From Serratia silvae (GTDB lineage: Bacteria; Pseudomonadota; Gammaproteobacteria; Enterobacterales; Enterobacteriaceae), in the NCBI RefSeq assembly GCF_023282985.1, contig NZ_JAGQDC010000003.1, forward strand, positions 310,001 to 374,000: a DNA stretch of 64,000 bases. Direction: 5' to 3'. Both the position numbers and the translations under genes were made by a program. Shown in pieces: positions 56,449 to 64,000 of the stretch. The notes under the pieces were generated by a model. It searched no databases, was not told the DNA's origin, and worked only from the letters and a program-made list of their open reading frames with translations. The number at the start of each line of letters is the position of its first letter. Position 1 is the first letter of the stretch.

Positions 56449-57414
56449 TTACTTCACTTCCAGCCCTTTGGCCTGCAAGTCTGCATGATAGGACGAGCGT
56501 ACAAACGGGCCGCAGGCAGCATGGGTAAAGCCCATCGCCATGGCTTCTTCTTTCATTTCGTCAAACTCCGCCGGGCTGACATAACGCTGTACTGGCAGAT
56601 GGTGACGGCTTGGTTGCAGATATTGCCCCAGCGTCAGCATGGTGACGCCATGACGACGCAGATCGCGCATCACTTCCACGATTTCCGCGTTGGTTTCACC
56701 CAGACCCACCATCAGGCCCGATTTGGTCGGGATAGAGGGGTGAGCTTCCTTAAAGCGTTCCAGCAACTTCAACGACCACTCGTAATTAGCCCCAGGTCGT
56801 ACCTGGCGGTAAATACGTGGTACGTTTTCCAGGTTGTGGTTAAACACGTCTGGTGGCGTGGCAGTAAGGATTTCCAGCGCACGATCCATACGACCGCGGA
56901 AGTCTGGCACCAGGGTTTCAATCTTGATGGTCGGGCTCTTGGCACGGATAGCGGTAATACAGTCGGCAAAGTGTTGTGCGCCACCGTCACGTAAATCGTC
57001 ACGGTCAACCGAAGTGATCACCACATAGCGTAGGGCCATGTCGGCAATGGTCTGCCCCAGCTTTTCCGGCTCGTTGGTATCGGGAGCCACCGGGCGGCCA
57101 TGGGCCACGTCGCAGAATGGGCAACGGCGGGTACAGATGGCCCCCAGGATCATGAAGGTGGCGGTACCGTGGTTAAAGCACTCAGACAGGTTCGGGCATG
57201 AAGCCTCTTCGCAGACCGAATGCAGACCGTTCTTGCGCATCGCGGCCTTGATGCCTTGAATACGCGTGGAGTCGGCAGGAAGTTTGATCTTCATCCACTC
57301 GGGCTTGCGTAACAGTTCTTGGCGTTCGGTGACTACCGTTTTTACCGGGATCAACGCCATTTTGTCTGCATCGCGGTATTTAACGCCGCGTTCCATCTGA
57401 ATCGGTTTACTCAT
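56449..57414 (-). CDS. lipA: Lipoyl synthase LipA
   Basis: A 321-residue radical-SAM enzyme that inserts two sulfurs into octanoyl groups on lipoyl domains. The auxiliary cluster cysteines are [12 protein letters not shown] near residue 68. The radical-SAM motif CTRRCPFC is near 94. RSSYHA at the end holds the serine ligand. It overlaps lipB by eight bases; in E. coli a LysR gene separates them. Confidence 0.97.
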   Translation of the reverse strand: MSKPIQMERGVKYRDADKMALIPVKTVVTERQELLRKPEWMKIKLPADSTRIQGIKAAMRKNGLHSVCEEASCPNLSECFNHGTATFMILGAICTRRCPFCDVAHGRPVAPDTNEPEKLGQTIADMALRYVVITSVDRDDLRDGGAQHFADCITAIRAKSPTIKIETLVPDFRGRMDRALEILTATPPDVFNHNLENVPRIYRQVRPGANYEWSLKLLERFKEAHPSIPTKSGLMVGLGETNAEIVEVMRDLRRHGVTMLTLGQYLQPSRHHLPVQRYVSPAEFDEMKEEAMAMGFTHAACGPFVRSSYHADLQAKGLEVK

Positions 57415-58075
57415 AATCGTGCAGGTTCCAGTTACGAAGCTCGACCGTCTGGTAGCCGAGTAAATGAACAAATTCCTGTACCAGAATGGGATGCACATCG
57501 GCTATCCCGACACCTGGTGCCAGCGCGCTGACTTGTGTCATCTGCATTCCTGCATAACCGCAGGGATTGATGCGTTGGAAAGGGGTGAGATCCATGGCGA
57601 CATTCAGGGCCAAGCCATGAAATGAGCTACCTTTGCGGATCCGCAAACCTAATGAACAAATCTTTTGTTCGCCCACGTACACGCCGGGCGCATCCGGGCG
57701 GGCGCGTGATTCGATCTTGAAATGGGCGAGGGTATTAATTACGGTCTCTTCCAAGGCCGTGACGAGTTGGCGAACACCCACTTTATTGCGTTTCAGATCC
57801 ACCATCACGTACAGCACCTGCTGGCCGGGGCCATGATAGGTGACCTGGCCACCGCGATCGCTCTGGATCACCGGGATATCACCTGGCATCAGCAGATGCT
57901 CTGCTTTACCGGCTTGGCCTTGAGTGAACACGGCTTGATGCTGCACCAGCCACAATTCATCGAGCGTGGACTCGTCACGATGATTGGTGAAGCTGTGCAT
58001 GGCTTGGGATACAGGCTCATAGGGCTGCAACCCTAGCTGACGGAGAATGATCTTATTGTGTTGCAAGCGGGGCAT
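57407..58075 (-). CDS. lipB: Octanoyltransferase LipB
   Basis: A 222-residue enzyme that moves octanoyl from acyl carrier protein to lipoyl domains. The active region has [20 protein letters not shown] near residue 75. [20 protein letters not shown] near 155 holds the catalytic lysine/cysteine zone. The ATG at 58075 ([20 protein letters not shown]) is the family start. Cotranscribed with lipA. Confidence 0.95.
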   Translation of the reverse strand: MPRLQHNKIILRQLGLQPYEPVSQAMHSFTNHRDESTLDELWLVQHQAVFTQGQAGKAEHLLMPGDIPVIQSDRGGQVTYHGPGQQVLYVMVDLKRNKVGVRQLVTALEETVINTLAHFKIESRARPDAPGVYVGEQKICSLGLRIRKGSSFHGLALNVAMDLTPFQRINPCGYAGMQMTQVSALAPGVGIADVHPILVQEFVHLLGYQTVELRNWNLHDYE

Positions 58076-58211
58076 CGTCAGGTTACAGAAGTGGTAAAAA
58101 ACATTATACCGGGCGCTCTGGCCCGCGACCAGCATTTATCCCTGGTGAACCAGGGCAACCCGGATCGTGGTGGCGCTGAACCAGGTTGGCTGGCAGGGAG
58201 TTATGCTGTAA

Positions 58212-58478
58212 TTACAGCACCATACGGACAATTTCAATATTGCCCAACTCTTCATACAACGTTTCCACCTGATCGATATGGGTGGCGGTGATGGTGATGG
58301 AAACGGAGTGGTAGTTGCCTTTGCTGCTCGGTTTGACCTGTGGGTTGTAATCCCCTGGAGCATGGCGTTGCACCACTTCAACCACCTGGTCTACCAGCTC
58401 TGGGTGTGCCAGGCCCATTACCTTGTAGGTAAAGGTACAAGGGAATTCGAGCAGTTCGTTCAGTTTAGTCTTTTGCAT
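58212..58478 (-). CDS. ybeD: DUF493 protein YbeD
   Basis: An 88-residue conserved protein with an ACT-like fold ([20 protein letters not shown], then [20 protein letters not shown]). It lies between dacA and lipB in most enterobacteria. The function is not established; regulatory links to lipoate have been suggested. A 136-bp gap separates it from lipB. Confidence 0.95.
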   Translation of the reverse strand: MQKTKLNELLEFPCTFTYKVMGLAHPELVDQVVEVVQRHAPGDYNPQVKPSSKGNYHSVSITITATHIDQVETLYEELGNIEIVRMVL

Positions 58479-58579
58479 GTTGTGGCGCTCCAGCTGTGGC
58501 GTATCTCTAAATTATAACTCCCGCCGAGGCGGGAGTTAGTGTTAATTGTTATATGGGGCCGAACTCAGCCGATTCAAGG

Positions 58580-59791
58580 TTAGCCGAACCAGTGATGGAA
58601 CATCAGGCGGATATAATCCACGATGCGACCGAAGAAGCCACCTTCTTTCACTTCGTTCAGCACCACCAGAGGACGCTGATCGATGGTTTTGCCATCCAGC
58701 TGGAAGTTAATGGTGCCAACCACCTGGTTTTTGGCCAGCGGGGCATGAATCTCTGGGGTATTAAGCACATAGCTGGCTTTCAGATCTTTCATCCGGCCGC
58801 GTGGGATGGTCAGAAAGGCATCTTTGTCTACGCCCAGCTCGACGCGATCGGCATCACCGAACCAAACGGGTTCAGAGGCGAACTCTTTGCCTGCTTTCAG
58901 CGGCGCGACGGTTTCAAAGAAGCGGAAGCCCCAGGTCAGCAGTTTTTTGCTCTCGGTTTCGCGGCCTTTGTAGGTACGGCCACCCAGCACGGCGGAGATC
59001 AGACGCATCTGGCCTTCCGTAGCTGAAGCCACCAGGTTATAACCCGCCGAATTGGTGTGGCCGGTTTTAATCCCATCGACGTTCAGGCTGGTATCCCACA
59101 GCAGACCGTTACGGTTCAGCTGACGGATATTGTTAAAGGTGAACTCTTTCTCTTTATAGATAGCGTATTCGTCCGGCACATCGCGGATCAGCGCCTGGCC
59201 GATCAACGCCATATCACGCGCCGAGCTGAACTGACCATCCGCATCCAGGCCGTGTACGGTTTGGAAGTGGGTGTTTTGCAGGCCGAGCTGTTTGACGTAG
59301 GTGTTCATCAGGTTAACAAACGCATCTTGGCTGCCAGCAACGTAGTCCGCCATGGCAACACAGGCATCATTACCGGATTGCAGGTTGATACCACGAGTCA
59401 GCTTCGAAACCGGCACGCGGTCGCCCGGCTTGAGGAACATCAGTGAGGAACCTTTGAACACCGGGTTACCGGTAGCCCAGGCGTCCTGACCTACGGTGAC
59501 CATGTCTTCCTGGCCAATTTTGCCGGATTTCAGCGCCTGGCCGATGACGTAACTGGTCATCATTTTGGTCAGGCTGGCAGGGTTGCGGCGTGCGTCGGCA
59601 TTCGATTCCGCCAACACTTTACCGGAGTTGTAATCAATCAGGATGTAGGCCTCTGCATCAATCTGCGGCACACCTGGGATCATGGTTTTAATATTAACGT
59701 CGTCTGCGTGGGCTACTGACGCTGCGCTGAGCGCGATGGCAGTGCCAAGCGTGAGGCTTTTGATTAAGCGAAAAGAGGTTACCTGTTTCAT
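58580..59791 (-). CDS. dacA: D-alanyl-D-alanine carboxypeptidase DacA (PBP5)
   Basis: A 403-residue penicillin-binding protein that trims the terminal D-alanine of peptidoglycan. It has a signal peptide ending near SVAHADDVN. The active-site SLTKM is near residue 73, SGN near 140 and KTGHT near 243. The C-terminal amphipathic helix [13 protein letters not shown] anchors it to the inner membrane. It shapes cells and lowers beta-lactam sensitivity. Confidence 0.97.
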   Translation of the reverse strand: MKQVTSFRLIKSLTLGTAIALSAASVAHADDVNIKTMIPGVPQIDAEAYILIDYNSGKVLAESNADARRNPASLTKMMTSYVIGQALKSGKIGQEDMVTVGQDAWATGNPVFKGSSLMFLKPGDRVPVSKLTRGINLQSGNDACVAMADYVAGSQDAFVNLMNTYVKQLGLQNTHFQTVHGLDADGQFSSARDMALIGQALIRDVPDEYAIYKEKEFTFNNIRQLNRNGLLWDTSLNVDGIKTGHTNSAGYNLVASATEGQMRLISAVLGGRTYKGRETESKKLLTWGFRFFETVAPLKAGKEFASEPVWFGDADRVELGVDKDAFLTIPRGRMKDLKASYVLNTPEIHAPLAKNQVVGTINFQLDGKTIDQRPLVVLNEVKEGGFFGRIVDYIRLMFHHWFG

Positions 59792-59975
59792 GATCGGGAC
59801 TACAACATCCGTAAAAGTTAAGTTAAAAAACGAGTCACACTATAGCAGACGGGACCCCGGCAGGCATTAGCCATTCGGCCGACAGTAGGGGGTTTACACA
59901 GATTTACCTGAAAGAAAATGTTTCAGATAAGTCAACAAGCTGCTGTCGGCGGTATCGGCCTGCCGAGTTTCACGA

Positions 59976-61040
59976 CTAGGGTGCGGCAGTGATAAAGGAC
60001 TGTTGTTGCGCCTCACTGGCCAGGCGCTGTTGCAACTGTGCGGCCTGTTGACGATTGCTGAATGGACCTAGCTGCACGCGGTAGACGGCGCCATTGGCGG
60101 CGACCTTACCGGGAACGCCAAACTGCTGGCTCAGCTGTTGTTGCCAGCTTTGCGCACGCTCGGCATTACTCAGGGCGCCCACCTGTACGACATAGCTGCC
60201 GCTGGCTGCGCCTGCGGTGGCCACAACCGGGGCGGCAGTTGCTGCACTGATGACCGATTGGGATTCTGAACCTTCCAATACGCCAGGGGCTAACGGCTGC
60301 GGCGCGCCAAGGAAACTACCGCTGCGGCCGTTGGAGGTGCTGGTGTCGTTGTTGTTCATGCTGCCGTTGTCGATCGCTTGAGCGATAGGGGCGGCAACCG
60401 GTGTCGATTGTTGCATCGGCGTGTCCATACCGCCGCCAGAGGTGAGATCCGGGCGTGGAGGCAGGGCGTAACTTTGCTTGGCGACGACGGTACCCACGGT
60501 GCCTGGGCCGCTCAACGTTCCATCCGGGGCTACCTTGATAAAGTCGACCTTCACCTTGGTGTTGTTAGACAGGTTGAGGCGATCGGCTGCTGCTTTGGAC
60601 AGGTCGATAATCCGGCCGGAGGTATAAGGGCCGCGATCGTTGACGCGTACCACCAGTTGACGGCCATTGGCCAGGTTGGTGACGCGTACATAGCTTGGGA
60701 TAGGCAAGGTTGGATGTGCAGCGGTCAGCGCATTGGGATCGAACTGCTCACCAATAGCGGTAGTGTTGCCGTTGGCCTCTTCGCCGTACCAAGCCGCCAG
60801 GCCGGTTTGCGAGAAGTTCTGAGGATCTTGCACGATACGATAAGTGTCGCCATTAACCTTATAATCCTGCAGAGTGCCAGGGTTATAGGGTTCATAGTGA
60901 GGCTCCACGCCGCCGATTTCGGTCACCGGCCCGTTATAGGCTGGTTGCACCGGAGCCTGTGTTTCTTCCGTCGTGGTAGTACAGGCGGAAAGTAATACCG
61001 CAGCAGCAACCGCGCCGACCCAAAGCCATTCCTTACGCAT
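59976..61040 (-). CDS. rlpA: Septal-ring lytic transglycosylase RlpA
   Basis: A 354-residue lipoprotein: the signal ends with the lipobox LSAC near residue 20. A double-psi barrel follows (GLAAWYGEEANGNTTAIGEQ; RQLVVRVNDRGPYTSGRIID with the catalytic-type DRGP). The C-terminal SPOR domain (SYVVQVGALSNAERAQSWQQ) binds denuded septal glycan. A low-complexity linker lies between. Cotranscribed with mrdB. Confidence 0.95.
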   Translation of the reverse strand: MRKEWLWVGAVAAAVLLSACTTTTEETQAPVQPAYNGPVTEIGGVEPHYEPYNPGTLQDYKVNGDTYRIVQDPQNFSQTGLAAWYGEEANGNTTAIGEQFDPNALTAAHPTLPIPSYVRVTNLANGRQLVVRVNDRGPYTSGRIIDLSKAAADRLNLSNNTKVKVDFIKVAPDGTLSGPGTVGTVVAKQSYALPPRPDLTSGGGMDTPMQQSTPVAAPIAQAIDNGSMNNNDTSTSNGRSGSFLGAPQPLAPGVLEGSESQSVISAATAAPVVATAGAASGSYVVQVGALSNAERAQSWQQQLSQQFGVPGKVAANGAVYRVQLGPFSNRQQAAQLQQRLASEAQQQSFITAAP

Positions 61041-61050
61041 TGCACACCTC

Positions 61051-62163
61051 TTATAGATTTTTAGACAACATTTTCCGATGCGTGTGGATCGACATCACGA
61101 TGCCGAACCCAGCCATGAGTACGATCAGCGCCGAACCCCCGTAGCTGACCAAAGGCAAAGGTACGCCAACTACCGGTAAAATACCACTGACCATACCAAT
61201 GTTAACAAACACATAGACGAACAGGATCAGCATCAGCCCACCGACCATCACGCGGCCAAAGGTGGTCTGTGCCCGTGCGGCGATCATCAGCCCGCGGATA
61301 ATCACCAGCAGATACAGCACCAGCAGTACCAGTACGCCGATCAGGCCAAGTTCCTCCGCCAACACCGCGAAGATAAAGTCGGTGTGGCGTTCCGGCAGGA
61401 ATTCCAGCTGGGACTGGGTGCCATGCAGCCAGCCCTTGCCCGACAGACCGCCAGAGCCGATGGCGATTTTCGACTGAATAATATGGTAGCCAGCCCCTAA
61501 CGGATCGCTTTCCGGATCGAGCAGCATCATCACGCGGTCACGCTGATAGCCATGCATCAGGAAGAACCACAACACCGGGATAAAGGCGGCCAACGCTACG
61601 GCAGCCACGGCGATCAGCTTCCAGCTCATTCCCGACAGGAACAGCACAAACAACCCAGAGGCGGCGATCAGGATCGAGGTGCCCAGATCGGGCTGTGCGG
61701 CAACCAGCAAGGTGGGCATGAAGATCAGCACCAGCGCGATGCCGGTATTCTTCAGCGAAGGTGGACACACGTCACGGTTCATAAAGCGCGCGACCATCAG
61801 CGGCACGGCGATCTTGGCGATTTCCGAAGGCTGGAAGCGCACAAAGCCCAGATCCAGCCAGCGCTGTGCCCCTTTACTGATTTGGCCAAAAGCGTCCACC
61901 AGGATCAGCAATATCACGCAGAAAATATACAGGTAGGGAGCCCAGCTTTCATAAACTCGTGGCGGGATTTGCGCCATCACTCCCATCACGATCAGCCCCA
62001 TCAGGATCTGGCCAATCTTGCGTTCCATCATGCCTATATCCTGGCCACTGGCGCTCCACATCACGAAGGCGCTGTAGACCAGCAAGGCCAGAATAAACAA
62101 CAGGAATGTGGGATCGATATGGATTTTGGTCCAAATAGAACCCTTTTGTTGGCTTTCAGTCAT
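61051..62163 (-). CDS. mrdB: Rod-shape peptidoglycan polymerase RodA
   Basis: A 370-residue SEDS glycosyltransferase with about ten membrane helices. It polymerises glycan strands for cell elongation with PBP2. Typical stretches are [40 protein letters not shown] and [20 protein letters not shown]. It starts nine bases after the mrdA stop. Confidence 0.97.
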   Translation of the reverse strand: MTESQQKGSIWTKIHIDPTFLLFILALLVYSAFVMWSASGQDIGMMERKIGQILMGLIVMGVMAQIPPRVYESWAPYLYIFCVILLILVDAFGQISKGAQRWLDLGFVRFQPSEIAKIAVPLMVARFMNRDVCPPSLKNTGIALVLIFMPTLLVAAQPDLGTSILIAASGLFVLFLSGMSWKLIAVAAVALAAFIPVLWFFLMHGYQRDRVMMLLDPESDPLGAGYHIIQSKIAIGSGGLSGKGWLHGTQSQLEFLPERHTDFIFAVLAEELGLIGVLVLLVLYLLVIIRGLMIAARAQTTFGRVMVGGLMLILFVYVFVNIGMVSGILPVVGVPLPLVSYGGSALIVLMAGFGIVMSIHTHRKMLSKNL

Positions 62164-62171
62164 GTTCTACC

Positions 62172-64000
62172 TTAATCACCTTCTATACCTGGCGGCAGCG
62201 GTACTGCATCCGGTAATTGCGTATTGTTGTCGCCCAACAGGATGTGGTCGAGGATCTGACGGGTAATGGTACCTACCGCCGGGCCTGAACCGCCGTTTTC
62301 CAGAATGATGGCCACCGAAACCGTTGGGTTATCGTAGGGTGCAAAGGCCGTCATCAATTTATGGTCCCGCAGGTGTTCAGCGAGTTTGTGGGCGTTGTAG
62401 GTTTCATAGCCGAAGACCTGCGCGGTACCCGATTTTGCCGCGGCTTTATACGGTGTCTTGTCAAAGAACTTGCGCGCCGTGCCGTTAGGCCGGTTGGCAA
62501 CGCCGTACATGCCGTCTTTGGCTATTTCCCAGAAGCCTGAATGGATATCGCCGATCTGCTTGCTCTCTTTTTGCTTGAACGGCACCAATACGCCGTTGAT
62601 CTTGGTACTTTGCAGCAGATGCGGATCTTTGACGTTGCCGTCGTTAATCAGGGTGTTCAGCGCCTTGGCCATCTGGATTGGCGTAGCGGTCCAGTAGCCC
62701 TGGCCGATGCCCACCGGAATGGTGTCGCCCTGATACCACGGTTTCTTGTAACGTTTGAATTTCCAGTCGCGTGTTGGCATCAGGCCGGAGCGCTCTTCGG
62801 AAAGATCGATACCGGTATATTCGCCGTAGCCGAATTTGGTCAGCCAGGTGGACAGGCGATCGATCCCCATATCGTAAGCCACCTGATAGAAGTAGGTATC
62901 CGCAGACTCCTCCAGCGCTTTGGTGACGTTGAGGCGGCCATGCCCCCATTTTTTCCAGTCGCGGAAGCGTTTCTCTGATCCTGGCAATTGCCACCAGCCC
63001 GGATCGAACACGACGGTATTTTTGGTGATCACCCCGGCACTGAGAGCGGAAACGGCAATATAGGGTTTGACCGTAGAAGCCGGTGGGTACACCCCTTGGG
63101 TGGCACGGTTGATCAGCGGGCGGTTCGGATCGCTGAGCAGCCCCTGATAATCCTTGTTGGAGATGCCATCAACAAACAGATTGGGGTCGTAGCTGGGGTT
63201 GGAAACCATCGCCAAAATCCCGCCAGTGCGCGGATCGCTGACCACCACGGCGGCGCGGCTGCCTACCAGTAACTGCTCGATATAGCGTTGCAGGTTGAGA
63301 TCCAGCGTCAGATAAACGTCTTTTCCGGCGGAAGGTGGTTGCTCATGCAACTGGCGGATCACCCGGCCACGGTTGTTGACTTCAACTTCTTCATAGCCGG
63401 TTTTACCATGCAGGACGTCTTCATAGTAACGTTCGATACCCAACTTGCCGATATCATGGGTGGCGGCATAGTTGCGCAGCTGGCCGTCTTTGTCCAGGCG
63501 CTCGAGGTCGCGGTCATTAATTTTCGACACGTAACCGATCACGTGGGTGAGAGCCGACCCATAAGGATAATAGCGACGCTGGTAGCCTTTGACTTCCGCG
63601 CCGGGGAAGCGGAATTGATTGACGGCAAAACGGGCCACCTGCACTTCGGTGAGTGGGGTTTTCACCGGGATCGAGACGAAACGGCGCGAGCGCTTGCGCT
63701 CTTTCTCAAAGTTGGCGATATCGTCGTCGGTAAGATCGACTATTGGGCGCAGGGCATCCAGCGTGGCTTTCAGATCGTCCACTTTCTCTGGCATCAGCTC
63801 CAACTGGTAAATAGTGCGGTTAAGCGCCAGCGGCGTGCCGTTGCGATCATAAATGATGCCGCGGCTGGGGGCGATAGGCAGCAGCTTGATGCGGTTTTCA
63901 TTGGAACGGGTGCGGTAATCTTCAAAACGCACGATTTGCAGATTATACAGATTGGCAATCAGGATGCCTGTCAGCACCAGAATGATAAAAAACGCCACCA
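62172..64000 (-). CDS. mrdA: Penicillin-binding protein 2 (5' end outside window)
   Basis: The transpeptidase of cell elongation, working with RodA. The active-site STVK is in VYPPASTVKPYIAVSALSAG. SADTYFYQ (SxD type) and KSGTAQVFG follow. The frame is open to the window edge; about 20 N-terminal residues are missing by comparison with E. coli, including the cytoplasmic tail, and the visible part begins in the membrane helix (FFIILVLTGILIANLYNLQI). It heads the mrdA-mrdB-rlpA unit. Confidence 0.97.
   Translation of the reverse strand, partial: VAFFIILVLTGILIANLYNLQIVRFEDYRTRSNENRIKLLPIAPSRGIIYDRNGTPLALNRTIYQLELMPEKVDDLKATLDALRPIVDLTDDDIANFEKERKRSRRFVSIPVKTPLTEVQVARFAVNQFRFPGAEVKGYQRRYYPYGSALTHVIGYVSKINDRDLERLDKDGQLRNYAATHDIGKLGIERYYEDVLHGKTGYEEVEVNNRGRVIRQLHEQPPSAGKDVYLTLDLNLQRYIEQLLVGSRAAVVVSDPRTGGILAMVSNPSYDPNLFVDGISNKDYQGLLSDPNRPLINRATQGVYPPASTVKPYIAVSALSAGVITKNTVVFDPGWWQLPGSEKRFRDWKKWGHGRLNVTKALEESADTYFYQVAYDMGIDRLSTWLTKFGYGEYTGIDLSEERSGLMPTRDWKFKRYKKPWYQGDTIPVGIGQGYWTATPIQMAKALNTLINDGNVKDPHLLQSTKINGVLVPFKQKESKQIGDIHSGFWEIAKDGMYGVANRPNGTARKFFDKTPYKAAAKSGTAQVFGYETYNAHKLAEHLRDHKLMTAFAPYDNPTVSVAIILENGGSGPAVGTITRQILDHILLGDNNTQLPDAVPLPPGIEGD

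Noticed and set aside
57407-57421. Overlap of lipB and lipA considered an error
   Set aside because: Both proteins are complete with normal termini; adjacent lipB-lipA without the E. coli LysR gene is plausible in this group.

Overview
The window looks like a chromosomal segment of an enterobacterium close to Serratia. The nrf cluster, the mrdA-mrdB-rlpA-dacA-ybeD-lipB-lipA-tatE-crcB-cspE block and an ERIC repeat are all typical of Enterobacterales. The genus is inferred from protein resemblance only. No rRNA, tRNA, insertion sequence or CRISPR array was recognised.

Left arm (1-18.7 kb): a leftward ankyrin / DUF2877 / FdrA set faces a divergent AllS-like LysR regulator. This is probably an oxamate or carbamoyl (allantoin-type) catabolic locus that runs off the left edge. 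Next come a MipA/OmpV porin-like protein and a TetR regulator with a near-perfect palindromic operator. A complete nrfABCDEFG operon for periplasmic ammonia-forming nitrite reduction follows, with an ERIC element between nrfD and nrfE. After that are a YbaK-like editing protein, an EamA transporter, several tiny proteins, a DUF3313 lipoprotein, a roughly 1 kb non-coding stretch with three consecutive terminator hairpins, a MASE1-GGDEF diguanylate cyclase and a small zinc-ribbon protein.

Prescription of the middle (18,749-52,977): a full-length P2/186-type prophage bounded by a 16-bp direct repeat, GTGCTATTAAATAGCT. The control region is 186-like: int, CI, Apl/Cox, CII, Fil, DUF2732, a TraR/DksA zinc finger, then replication gene A. 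A strong LexA box precedes two small unrecognised genes in the place where 186 has its SOS antirepressor. Structural genes follow P2 order: Q P | O N M L X Y K lysB lysC R S | V W J I H G | FI FII E(+E') T U D ogr. E/E' carries a -1 slippery heptamer. Nothing essential looks broken, so the prophage may be inducible.

Three places in the prophage carry cargo. (1) Between A and Q is a markedly AT-rich island: an overlapping three-gene operon (GNAT-like acetyltransferase, EVE/PUA-like protein, ASCH protein), a P-loop NTPase on the other strand, and an ASCH protein followed by a putative AbiC-type abortive infection membrane protein. This is the usual defence slot of P2-like phages and is the best candidate for an undescribed system. 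(2) Between S and V is a DUF6232 membrane protein on the opposite strand. (3) Between tail-fibre gene G and sheath gene FI is a DUF4225 protein, two tandem paralogous small membrane proteins (immunity-like) and an orphan type VI secretion Hcp gene.

Right arm (53-64 kb): a two-domain cold-shock protein next to attR, cspE, a 31-aa membrane peptide, crcB under a fluoride riboswitch, a DgcC/AdrA-like MASE2-GGDEF cyclase, tatE, the lipoate genes lipA and lipB, ybeD, and the cell-wall elongation and carboxypeptidase genes dacA, rlpA, mrdB and mrdA. The last gene is cut by the window edge.
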